From positions 1-28,489 of the forward strand of contig CAKRMZ010000017.1 in the NCBI GenBank assembly GCA_934365155.1: DNA of 28,489 nt, written 5' to 3'. This DNA is from an uncultured Eubacteriales bacterium (lineage in GTDB: Bacteria > Bacillota > Clostridia > Oscillospirales > CAG-272). Below, one piece after another: positions 8,641 to 14,476 of the stretch (positions are counted from its first letter, which is position 1; the number at the start of each line of letters is the position of its first letter). The notes under the pieces are model-generated. The model ran no database searches and was not told where the DNA came from. It was given only the letters and a program-made list of their open reading frames with translations. The position numbers were made by a program, and so were the translations under genes.

Positions 8641-8682
8641 TTTGTTTTACCGACTTCCTTAAAATAAGAAATAATTATCTAC

Positions 8683-8711
8683 ATTATAATGGGATTTATT
8701 TTTAATTTCAA
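8683..8711 (-). promoter_or_regulatory. Promoter of the ThrE-type operon
   Basis: Minus strand TTGAAA (8711-8706), 17 bp, TATAAT (8688-8683). The predicted start is near 8676, about 36 nt before the TTG start codon of the large subunit. Confidence 0.8.
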
Positions 8712-8758
8712 TAGTTTTCATCATTTTCGGGGGCAAAAGGAAAGAGAAATATAAAAAA

Positions 8759-8801
8759 ATAAAAGGATTGTTGCGAAATGCATTGGTAACAATCCTTTTA
8801 T
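8759..8801. terminator. Terminator downstream of yajC
   Basis: A perfect stem of about 14 bp (ATAAAAGGATTGTT and its complement, arms 8759-8772 and 8788-8801) with a 15-nt loop. On the minus strand it is followed by a long T-run (complement of 8751-8760), the expected form for a yajC terminator. It lies 33 bp past the yajC stop. Confidence 0.86.
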
Positions 8802-8833
8802 TCCATATAAACTCTGTAATGCTGTTTCAAAAA

Positions 8834-9172
8834 TTATTTCGCATCTTCTGCTTTTACATCAACATTGCGGACTGCGCTTTTCAGAATGCGAATACGAGTT
8901 TTATCCGCGCCGGTTTCTAACATCAGGGTTTCCTCTTTGATGCTGATAATTTTTCCGATAATACCGCCGATTGTTGTAATTTCATCGCCTACAGCGAGAT
9001 TATCTCTCATGTCGGCTGCGGATTTTTCCTGCTTTTTGGACGGACGGTAAATAAAAAAGTAAAATACCAGTCCGAAAATAGCGATCATACCCAAAATTTG
9101 AATCAGTCCGGCAAATGTGTTGGTTTCCTGTGTGCCGTTTCCCGAAGCTTCCTCTAAAAAATGAAATAACAT
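8834..9172 (-). CDS. yajC: YajC, accessory subunit of the Sec translocase
   Basis: Small single-span protein that associates with SecDF in the preprotein translocase. One membrane helix (about residues 21-42 from the chosen start) is followed by the family signature FFIYRPSKKQEK and a soluble domain with NLAVGDEITTIGGIIGKI. The frame is open to 9208. GGAGG at 9184-9188 lies inside the upper part of that frame, so the true start should be downstream of it: ATG 9172 (11 bases away, 112 aa) or TTG 9178 (5 bases away). ATG 9190 has no ribosome site. The gene stands alone, without tgt, queA or secDF, which often accompany it. Confidence 0.92.
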   Translation of the reverse strand: MLFHFLEEASGNGTQETNTFAGLIQILGMIAIFGLVFYFFIYRPSKKQEKSAADMRDNLAVGDEITTIGGIIGKIISIKEETLMLETGADKTRIRILKSAVRNVDVKAEDAK

Positions 9173-9263
9173 AAACAAAAATGCCTCCATTATAAGATTT
9201 GCTGTCAAATAAATGCTTTGTCAGCGAGGTTTGATTTGCGGAAAAACCGCTTAACTTTTATTT

Positions 9264-9292
9264 ATTATATCAAATGTCCGTGCAAACTTCAA
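9264..9292 (-). promoter_or_regulatory. Promoter of yajC
   Basis: Minus strand TTGAAG (9292-9287), 17 bp, TATAAT (9269-9264). Transcription would begin near 9257, leaving a leader of about 85 nt with a short GCGG/CCGC hairpin (9238-9250). Confidence 0.75.
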
Positions 9293-9331
9293 TAAGCGAA
9301 TTGTAAATAAATTCTCGATATCGGAAAAAAC

Positions 9332-9359
9332 TTGACTTTTGTTTGGTTTGATATATAAT
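9332..9359 (+). promoter_or_regulatory. Promoter of the Znu-type operon
   Basis: TTGACT (9332-9337), 16 bp, TATAAT (9354-9359). The start would be near 9366, about 59 nt before the first ATG. An 8-bp palindrome CGATATCG (9316-9323) lies just upstream of the -35. No clear Zur box of the Bacillus kind could be recognised. Confidence 0.75.
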
Positions 9360-9424
9360 TAAAGAAAGTATTCGTAATTTTTGAATGATGTATTTATTTG
9401 TTTTCGATGCATACTTGGAGGTTT

Positions 9425-10360
9425 ATGAAACAGTTCCGCTCTCTTTTTCTGCTTATTTTGCTTTGCGTATTTTTGTGTTCGATTGCCGCGTGCCGGCAGT
9501 CACCGTCCTCTACGTCCGACAATCGGGTAAAAATTGTTACAACACTTTTTATTCATTATGATACTGCTCGTGCCGTTGCGGGAGATTATGCAGATATTAC
9601 GCTGCTGTTGCCCCCCGGAACGGAAAGTCACGATTTTGATCCGACTCCCGGAAATGTAGTGGATATATGCAATGCAAATCTTTTTTTATACAGCGGAAGC
9701 TTTGAAACCTTCAGTGCTCGTGTGCTTGATCAGATTGATCCCGACCGTACTCTTGCCGTAGATATGTCGAAAGGGATTTCTTTGATCAGTCCGGATGATT
9801 CGGAGGCCGACCACGATCATGATGCGCATGAAGTCGATCAACATTATTGGACCAATCCCTTGAATGTCATTATCATGACCAATACGGTATGCGACGCGTT
9901 GATCCAAGCCGATCCGGAGCATGAAGAAGACTATCGCGCGAATGCGGCCTTGCATATTGCGGAATTACAGACCTTGGATCATGATTTTCGCTCCCTGCTT
10001 TCAAATTCAAGTTCCAAAAAATTGATTGTCGCCAGTCAGTTCCCGTTTTTGTATTTTTGCCGTGAATACGGATTGTCCTATCTTGCGGCTTACGATACTT
10101 GTGCGGAACACTCCGAACCCAGCGTGAAGCGTGTCACGCAAATGATTGATACTATAAGAGAAGAAAAAATACCTGCGGTTTATTATAAAGAGTTTGCTAA
10201 CACCTCTTTGGCAAATGCGATTGCGGAGGGAAGCGGTGCAAAGATTTATCTTTTGCATTCTGCTCATAATGTGAGCGCAGAGGATTTTAAGAATGGGGTT
10301 ACCTATATACAACTGATGCAACAAAATCTTAAGAATCTGGCGGAGGGATTTTGCCAATGA
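9425..10360 (+). CDS. znuA: ZnuA-like metal-binding lipoprotein of an ABC importer
   Basis: Cluster A-I (LraI) metal receptor, 311 aa from this start. The signal peptide has a long hydrophobic core and lipobox IAAC, so it is lipid-anchored. Probable metal ligands are His in LFIHYDT, His in GTESHDFDPTPG, His in DQHYWTNPLNV and a C-terminal acidic or His ligand near LLHSAHNV. A short His/Asp-rich loop (DHDHDAHEVDQH) precedes the third ligand, which is typical of zinc rather than manganese receptors, though shorter than usual. ATG 9425 follows TTGGAGG by three bases; upstream TTG 9398 and ATG 9407 lack a ribosome site and would add residues ahead of the signal peptide. Its TGA overlaps the ATPase ATG by four bases. 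Confidence 0.9.
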   Translation: MKQFRSLFLLILLCVFLCSIAACRQSPSSTSDNRVKIVTTLFIHYDTARAVAGDYADITLLLPPGTESHDFDPTPGNVVDICNANLFLYSGSFETFSARVLDQIDPDRTLAVDMSKGISLISPDDSEADHDHDAHEVDQHYWTNPLNVIIMTNTVCDALIQADPEHEEDYRANAALHIAELQTLDHDFRSLLSNSSSKKLIVASQFPFLYFCREYGLSYLAAYDTCAEHSEPSVKRVTQMIDTIREEKIPAVYYKEFANTSLANAIAEGSGAKIYLLHSAHNVSAEDFKNGVTYIQLMQQNLKNLAEGFCQ

Positions 10361-11052
10361 AAATTCTGACATGTCAGAACGTTAGTTTCGGTTATGAGAA
10401 TAAGGCCGTTGTCCGAGATGTCAGCTTTGATATTGAAAGCGGAAATTTTCTGTCTATCCTCGGCGAAAACGGCACCGGAAAAAGCACTTTAATTAAAGGT
10501 ATATTAGGCTTGCTGTCACCGAGCAACGGAAAAATCGAATATCATATTTCTCGCAATGAAATCGGATATCTTCCGCAACAGGTGCAGATTCGCAAAGGGT
10601 TTCCGGCTACGGTACGGGAAGTAATTATGTCGGGGCTTCTTTCCAAACAACGCTTTGGATGGGGAAAACAAAAAGAAAAAAGAGAGCAATGTGAAAAGGC
10701 CGCCGAATTATGCGGAGTGAAAGATTTGCTTTCGAGAGCTTATTGTGAACTTTCGGTAGGGCAGCAACAGCGTGTTTTGATTGCAAGAGCCATTGTCGCT
10801 GACTGCCGCCTTTTGATTTTAGACGAACCGATGGCCAGTTTGGATGCGAATTCAACAGAAGCACTTTATCAGATATTGTTTTCAATGTGTAAAGACGGTG
10901 TTGCAGTTATGCTGATTACACACGATATCAATGAAGCTTTGAAGTATTCCGATAAAATTTTGCATATGGATCATGTGATGCGCTTTTTCGGAACAACACA
11001 GGAATACATGCAATCAGAGATTTTTTCAATGTGGAGGGGCACATGCCTTTGA
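10357..11052 (+). CDS. znuC: ZnuC-like metal ABC transporter ATP-binding protein
   Basis: Cytoplasmic ATPase of the metal importer, 231 aa. It has Walker A GENGTGKST (about residues 35-43), Q-loop IGYLPQQ, and the signature LSVGQQQR with Val in place of the second Gly of LSGGQ. Walker B is LLILDEPMASLD and the switch His is in LITHDIN. GYLPQQ and the Val in the signature are common in the ZnuC/MntB branch. ATG 10357 overlaps the znuA stop as ATGA and is preceded by GGAGGG at 10342-10347; the TTG at 10351 is an unlikely start. The end overlaps the permease gene by ten bases, so the operon is translationally coupled. Confidence 0.92.
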   Translation: MKILTCQNVSFGYENKAVVRDVSFDIESGNFLSILGENGTGKSTLIKGILGLLSPSNGKIEYHISRNEIGYLPQQVQIRKGFPATVREVIMSGLLSKQRFGWGKQKEKREQCEKAAELCGVKDLLSRAYCELSVGQQQRVLIARAIVADCRLLILDEPMASLDANSTEALYQILFSMCKDGVAVMLITHDINEALKYSDKILHMDHVMRFFGTTQEYMQSEIFSMWRGTCL

Positions 11053-11879
11053 TACAAACAATTCAGCAAATGTTTTCATATAATGCGATTTTAAATGCAT
11101 TCATCGTCGGAATTTTGGTTTCCGTTTGTGCCGCGGTGTTAGGGGTCAGCTTGGTTTTAAGGCGATATTCCATGATCGGAGACGGACTTTCTCATGTGGG
11201 ATACGGCGCGGTGGCGATTGCTTTGTGTTTTGGGGCTGCTCCTTTGAAAATCGCGATCCCGGTGGTATTGGTAGCCGCCTTTTTTCTGTTAAAGCTTACG
11301 GAAAACTCTAAAATAAACAGCGATTCTGCGATTGCTATGATTGCCAGCGCTTCATTGGCTGCGGGAATTGTTGTGAACCATTTTTCAAGCGCAAGCAGTG
11401 CCGACGCGCAAAGCTATTTATTCGGGTCTATTCTGCTTGTGACAAAGAGTGAGATGCATGCGGCAGTATGGATGCTGTCCGGTATTTTAATTCTTTATAT
11501 ATTGGTTTATCCGCAGATTTTTGCAATCACATTTGATGAGAATTATTATCATGCAACTGGCGGCAGAACCAAATGGATTCAGCTTTTGATTTCGGCGGCA
11601 ACGGCCATAACAGTTGTTTTAGGGCTGAAAATTATGGGAGCGATGTTGATTTCCAGTTTGATTGTATTTCCTCCGTTGACCGCTATGCAAAATGCGAAAA
11701 GCTTTCGCGGAGTCGTATTGATTGCAGCCCTTGCTTCTTTTTGCGCTTTAATCGGCGGTCTGTTTTTCTCATATTTTTGGGATTGGCCCACCGGTGCAAC
11801 CATTGTTTTGTTTCATCTGGCCTTGTTTTTGCTTTCTTATTTTGTATCCGTTATTCGCCGCGCTGTAAGAAAGCGCTGA
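11043..11879 (+). CDS. znuB: ZnuB-like metal ABC transporter permease
   Basis: Integral membrane subunit (ABC-3 family), 278 aa with about eight to nine hydrophobic segments. Family landmarks are VSLVLRRYSMIGDGLSHVGY near residues 34-54 and the late LGLKIMGAMLISSLIVFPP, which carries the conserved Gly-x-x-Leu-x-x-Ala/Ser-Leu pattern. The start is ATG 11043 because GGAGGGG (11033-11039) is just before it; the frame is open from GTG 11031. The znuC gene ends inside its first codons. The PrdX-like gene begins 40 bp after the stop without an evident promoter, so it may be read on the same transcript. Confidence 0.92.
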   Translation: MPLIQTIQQMFSYNAILNAFIVGILVSVCAAVLGVSLVLRRYSMIGDGLSHVGYGAVAIALCFGAAPLKIAIPVVLVAAFFLLKLTENSKINSDSAIAMIASASLAAGIVVNHFSSASSADAQSYLFGSILLVTKSEMHAAVWMLSGILILYILVYPQIFAITFDENYYHATGGRTKWIQLLISAATAITVVLGLKIMGAMLISSLIVFPPLTAMQNAKSFRGVVLIAALASFCALIGGLFFSYFWDWPTGATIVLFHLALFLLSYFVSVIRRAVRKR

Positions 11880-11919
11880 GGCGGAATGCTTTTATGTATA
11901 TGTTAGAAAAGAGTTTGTT

Positions 11920-12495
11920 ATGATTTTGGATTATGAAGCATTAATGAAAGAGCAAAATATCTTTATCGGACGACCCGCCGATTGTGATTCGCGCTTGGAA
12001 AAAGAAGTCGCGGTTTATGATGTGTTGGATCGCTTGGGTATTGTTTATGCACGAATGGATCATGAGGCAATCGCTACGATTGAAGGATGCCGCTTGGTGG
12101 ATAAAGCCCTCGGAATTACGATCTGTAAAAATTTATTTTTATGCGACCGAAAAAAGGAGAAGTTCTATCTCTTGATGATGCCGGGAACGAAGCGCTTTCA
12201 TACCGGTGAGTTTTCACGGCAAATCGGTTCTTCACGCTTGAGCTTTGCACCGGAAGAGTATTTGCTGAAATATTTAAATGTGACTCCGGGCAGTGTAAGT
12301 GTAATGGGCTTTATGAATGACAGCGAAAACAAAGTTCAGCTTTGTATCGACCGTGATGTGATTGCAAATGAATATGTCGGATGCCATCCTTGCATTAATA
12401 CAACGAGTTTGCGTTTGATGAGCCGGGATTTAATTGAAAAATTTCTCCCGTATGTTAAACATGACTATTTAACGGTTGATTTACCGAAGGAATAA
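11920..12495 (+). CDS. PrdX/YbaK-type prolyl-tRNA editing protein
   Basis: A free-standing aminoacyl-tRNA deacylase of 191 aa, related to the insertion domain of prolyl-tRNA synthetase. The family hydrolyses Ala-tRNA-Pro (or a similar mischarged tRNA) after release from the synthetase. Visible landmarks are an N-terminal helix AVYDVLDRLGI, the conserved Lys in ITICKNLFLCD, GSSRLSFAPEEYL, GSVSVMGFMND and the family ending GCHPCINTTSL. The length matches PrdX-type proteins. The exact tRNA specificity is inferred from the family. The ribosome site is weak (AAAAGAG), and a 9-codon frame starting at 11894 overlaps the ATG as ATGA, so translation may be coupled. A terminator follows 18 bp after the stop. 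Confidence 0.88.
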   Translation: MILDYEALMKEQNIFIGRPADCDSRLEKEVAVYDVLDRLGIVYARMDHEAIATIEGCRLVDKALGITICKNLFLCDRKKEKFYLLMMPGTKRFHTGEFSRQIGSSRLSFAPEEYLLKYLNVTPGSVSVMGFMNDSENKVQLCIDRDVIANEYVGCHPCINTTSLRLMSRDLIEKFLPYVKHDYLTVDLPKE

Positions 12496-12513
12496 CTCAG
12501 TTCCAACAAAAAG

Positions 12514-12560
12514 ATTCCTCCTACGGCAGTTTCTTTGATTCTGTCACAGGAGGAATTTTT
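12514..12560. terminator. Terminator after the PrdX-like gene, usable from both sides
   Basis: A long stem: ATTCCTCCT/AGGAGGAAT (12514-12522 with 12548-12556), then a 2-nt internal loop, then GGCAG/CTGTC. It is followed by T5 on the plus strand. The complement gives CTTTTT after the stem on the minus strand, where it would end the SPFH/NfeD transcript. Confidence 0.88.
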
Positions 12561-12624
12561 ATGCTGTTTGTTGTAAACCGAAACGGTTTGGTTTTATATA
12601 GCTGTTACGGATGATTGTATTTGA

Positions 12625-13545
12625 TTATTTTTCCGAGATGGTTTCGGAAACGCTTTTTGCTAAGCCTGCTAAGTTTTGAATTTCAGAAGGAATTATAAGC
12701 TTGGTGGCTTTTCCGTCTGCCGCTTTTGCAAACGCGTCCAGCTTCTTGAGGGTAAGGTAGCCTTCCTCCGGTGCGGCCTCGTTAATGAGACGAATGGATT
12801 CGGCGTTGGCTTTTTGAATAGACAGGATTGCTTCGGCTTCGCCCTCTGCTTCCCGTATTTTAGCTTCTTTCACTGCCTCCGCACGGAGAATCGCTGCTTC
12901 TTTATCAGCTTGTGCCGCCAAAATCAAGCTTTCTTTTTGACCTTCGGCGACAAGTATCTGACTGGCCTTTTCACCCTCTGCACGGAGGATGGCCTCACGT
13001 CTTTGCCGTTCAGCTTTCATTTGCTTTTCCATGGCATCTTGAATTTCACTGGGGGGAATAATATTCTTCAGTTCTACACGGTTCACCTTGATACCCCAAG
13101 GATCGGTCGCCTCATCCAAAATAACACGAATTTTAGAGTTGATTGTATCGCGGGAGGTTAATGTATGGTCCAGTTCCATTTCACCAATGATGTTACGGAG
13201 AGTGGTTGCAGAAAGATTTTCAATGGCGGATACCGGGCGTTCCACACCGTATGTATACAATTTGGGATCGGTAATGGCATAAAATACAACCGTATCGATC
13301 TGCATGGTAACATTATCTTTGGTAATTACGGGCTGAGGGGGAAAATCGACAACCTGTTCCTTCAGGGAGACTTCTTTGGCAATGGTTTCAATCAACGGTA
13401 TTTTAAAATGCAAACCGGTTTGCCAGGTGGTGTGATAAACTCCCAGACGCTGGATAACATAGGCTTTGGATTGCGGGACGATTTTAATGTTTGCGATGAT
13501 GACCAAGGCCAAAAAGAGAACAAAAGCGATAATGAAATATTCCAT
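12625..13545 (-). CDS. SPFH/Band-7 membrane scaffold protein (QmcA/stomatin-like)
   Basis: A 306-aa membrane-anchored SPFH protein. One N-terminal span (about 2-21) is followed by the stomatin-type motif VPQSKAYVIQRLGVYH, the SPFH core with PPQPVITKDNVTM, and GEMELDHTLTSRDTIN. A long coiled coil rich in Ala/Glu/Lys follows (about 165-265, repeated ILRAEGEKA-like units), as does the C-terminal EGYLTLKKLDAFAKAADGKATKLIIPSE. The family assembles large ring-shaped or cage-like oligomers that organise membrane microdomains and hold proteases such as FtsH. It starts 17 bases after the NfeD-like gene, with AGGAGG at 13557-13562 as ribosome site. NfeD and SPFH proteins are a well-known pair, so a joint complex is expected. 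Confidence 0.94.
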   Translation of the reverse strand: MEYFIIAFVLFLALVIIANIKIVPQSKAYVIQRLGVYHTTWQTGLHFKIPLIETIAKEVSLKEQVVDFPPQPVITKDNVTMQIDTVVFYAITDPKLYTYGVERPVSAIENLSATTLRNIIGEMELDHTLTSRDTINSKIRVILDEATDPWGIKVNRVELKNIIPPSEIQDAMEKQMKAERQRREAILRAEGEKASQILVAEGQKESLILAAQADKEAAILRAEAVKEAKIREAEGEAEAILSIQKANAESIRLINEAAPEEGYLTLKKLDAFAKAADGKATKLIIPSEIQNLAGLAKSVSETISEK

Positions 13546-13562
13546 ATTAAAATAGAACCTCC

Positions 13563-13991
13563 TTAGTTATTTTTTTGTACAATTAATTTAACACCTTCGA
13601 TCCGCCGGACTGTGACGGTTGTTCCGATCGGGATAATATCATCATTTTCACTGCGGGCAGTCCAAATGGTTCCGTCTACTTTTACAGCACCTTGTGCGGC
13701 AAGATTGTTAATTTCTTCAAAAACAATGCCGTTCTCTCCGATCACACGATCGGTGTTGGTCGGTTTCGGCTCTGCTTTAAACAGTTTTAATATGATTTTT
13801 CTGGTGAAAATGAGCAAAAGAAGGGAGGACACTAAAAAGACTGTCCATTGAATCCAATCGGGCGCTCTGAATGCGCTGGCGACAATCGCAAGGAGGGCGC
13901 CGACAGCAAACCAAATCGTTGTGAGCTGTGCAGTAAGCGCCTCAATTAAAACAAGAATAATAAAAACGATAATCCAAACATAAAGATTCAT
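13563..13991 (-). CDS. NfeD-like membrane protein (YbbK type)
   Basis: A 142-aa short NfeD protein. Three hydrophobic helices (about 5-22, 25-43, 48-68) are followed by a soluble OB-fold domain (about 78-140) with GENGIVFEEIN, GAVKVDGTIWTARSE and IPIGTTVTVRRIEGVKLIV. The W-x-A/x-S and G-x-x-V-x-V-x-x-x-x-G patterns are typical of the NfeD C-terminal domain. It lacks the ClpP-like protease part of long NfeD proteins, like E. coli YbbK beside QmcA. It is the first gene of the two-gene operon, with AAGGAAG upstream and a full-consensus promoter about 100 nt away. Confidence 0.92.
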   Translation of the reverse strand: MNLYVWIIVFIILVLIEALTAQLTTIWFAVGALLAIVASAFRAPDWIQWTVFLVSSLLLLIFTRKIILKLFKAEPKPTNTDRVIGENGIVFEEINNLAAQGAVKVDGTIWTARSENDDIIPIGTTVTVRRIEGVKLIVQKNN

Positions 13992-14021
13992 AAAAATCTT
14001 CCTTTCGGTGTCAAGACAATA

Positions 14022-14074
14022 TTGATTTATTTTAGATTAAACAATACCGAATTGTTTTATAATAAATAAATCAA
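14022..14074. repeat. Nested inverted repeat in the leader of the NfeD/SPFH operon
   Basis: The outer arms TTGATTTATT (14022-14031) and AATAAATCAA (14065-14074) are perfect over 10 bp. The inner arms AACAAT (14040-14045) and ATTGTT (14051-14056) are perfect over 6 bp around ACCGA. On the minus strand this falls between the predicted transcription start (about 14092) and the NfeD ATG (13991). It would therefore be an AT-rich hairpin in the mRNA leader, or a DNA site. Confidence 0.5.
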
Positions 14075-14084
14075 AAGCAAAATA

Positions 14085-14124
14085 ACATCCTTTAGTTTAT
14101 TATACGGGATATATGAAAGGATGT
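14085..14124. repeat. Inverted repeat bracketing the NfeD/SPFH promoter
   Basis: The arms ACATCCTTT (14085-14093) and AAAGGATGT (14116-14124) are a perfect 9-bp inverted repeat with centres 31 bp apart, about three helical turns. One arm covers part of the -35 and spacer and the other the predicted start point. This suits a regulator binding both half-sites, but no protein can be named. Confidence 0.45.
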
Positions 14125-14127
14125 CAA
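14099..14127 (-). promoter_or_regulatory. Consensus promoter of the NfeD/SPFH operon
   Basis: Minus strand TTGACA (14127-14122), exactly 17 bp, TATAAT (14104-14099). Both hexamers are perfect. The start is predicted near 14092, giving a leader of about 100 nt. Confidence 0.86.
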
Positions 14128-14215
14128 TAATTCAAGCGAGAAGCAGACGGAAGAATTTGACGATTTAACATAAAGTGGGCGGGGCGGAAGAAAAGTCATT
14201 TTAGTTAAGAAGTAG

Positions 14216-14284
14216 TTTTTCAAAACACACGGCAGACAGAAAATATAAAGTTCTGTTAGTAATAAAACCATATGTTTTGAAAAA
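14216..14284. repeat. 69-nt inverted repeat upstream of the surface-protein promoter
   Basis: The perfect 12-bp arms TTTTTCAAAACA (14216-14227) and TGTTTTGAAAAA (14273-14284) enclose a second pair, ACAGAA and TTCTGT. A further 9-bp repeat, AAGTAGTTT (14210-14218) and AAACTACTT (14306-14314), overlaps its left end and the -35 region at 14313. The whole looks like a cruciform-capable regulatory region or the remains of a small mobile element. No ORF or direct target repeat was recognised. Confidence 0.5.
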
Positions 14285-14312
14285 ATGGATGGCGTTAACA
14301 TTCTGAAACTAC

Positions 14313-14341
14313 TTGTGATGCTGGGGAAAACCTGCTATAAT
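14313..14341 (+). promoter_or_regulatory. Promoter ahead of the leader ORF and surface-protein gene
   Basis: TTGTGA (14313-14318), 17 bp, TATAAT (14336-14341). The predicted start is near 14348, about 70 nt before the leader ORF. It is the last recognisable promoter before the deoC-to-DUF4186 operon and could drive all of it. Confidence 0.72.
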
Positions 14342-14359
14342 ATTTTTATATATCTTCGG

Positions 14360-14389
14360 GATAGGTGATTTGTGTGCTTTGTCACTATC
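14360..14389 (+). promoter_or_regulatory. Hairpin in the surface-gene leader
   Basis: GATAGGTGA (14360-14368) pairs with TCACTATC (14382-14389) with one bulged G. The GATA part can instead pair with TATC at 14351-14354, just upstream, so two exclusive folds exist. It has no T-run and no match to a riboswitch I know; a regulatory role is only suggested. Confidence 0.35.
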
Positions 14390-14417
14390 TAAAATAATAC
14401 GTAAGAAGGACTTAAGC

Positions 14418-14474
14418 ATGGCAAACGGGCGCCGGAGGAAGTCATTAGCGAATGGGAAAAATTTGGAGGAATGA
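14418..14474 (+). CDS. Possible 18-residue basic leader peptide
   Basis: An 18-codon ORF encoding MANGRRRKSLANGKNLEE. AAGGA (14406-14410) lies seven bases before its ATG, and its TGA ends two bases before the ATG of the surface-protein gene. That gene's own ribosome site GGAGGA is read as the last Leu-Glu-Glu codons. The position implies translational coupling. The peptide resembles no family I know. It may be a real leader peptide, the surviving tail of a deleted gene, or a chance frame. Confidence 0.4.
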   Translation: MANGRRRKSLANGKNLEE

Positions 14475-14476
14475 AA

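Noticed and set aside
9189..9208. TTGACA and TATAAT on the minus strand just before yajC
   Set aside because: The spacer is only 8 bp. The pair at 9264-9292 with 17 bp is a better promoter.
9366..9424. Zur operator before the Znu-type operon
   Set aside because: Only a half-like ATTCGTAAT is present; no convincing dyad of the known Zur kind was seen.
11894..11923. Nine-codon frame ending in ATGA over the PrdX-like start
   Set aside because: It is too short to call as a gene. It may aid coupling and is noted in the PrdX-like entry.
12676..13161. A 161-codon plus-strand frame opposite the SPFH gene
   Set aside because: It is a shadow of the Ala/Glu/Lys-rich coiled coil, with Phe/Leu/Cys-rich translation and no ribosome site.
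14390..14476. Possible cyclic-di-GMP (GEMM-I) riboswitch, prompted by a GGCAAAC and CCGGAGG resemblance
   Set aside because: The spacing, the GNRA-type loop and the flanking stems of GEMM-I could not be found, and the stretch reads well as a short ORF.
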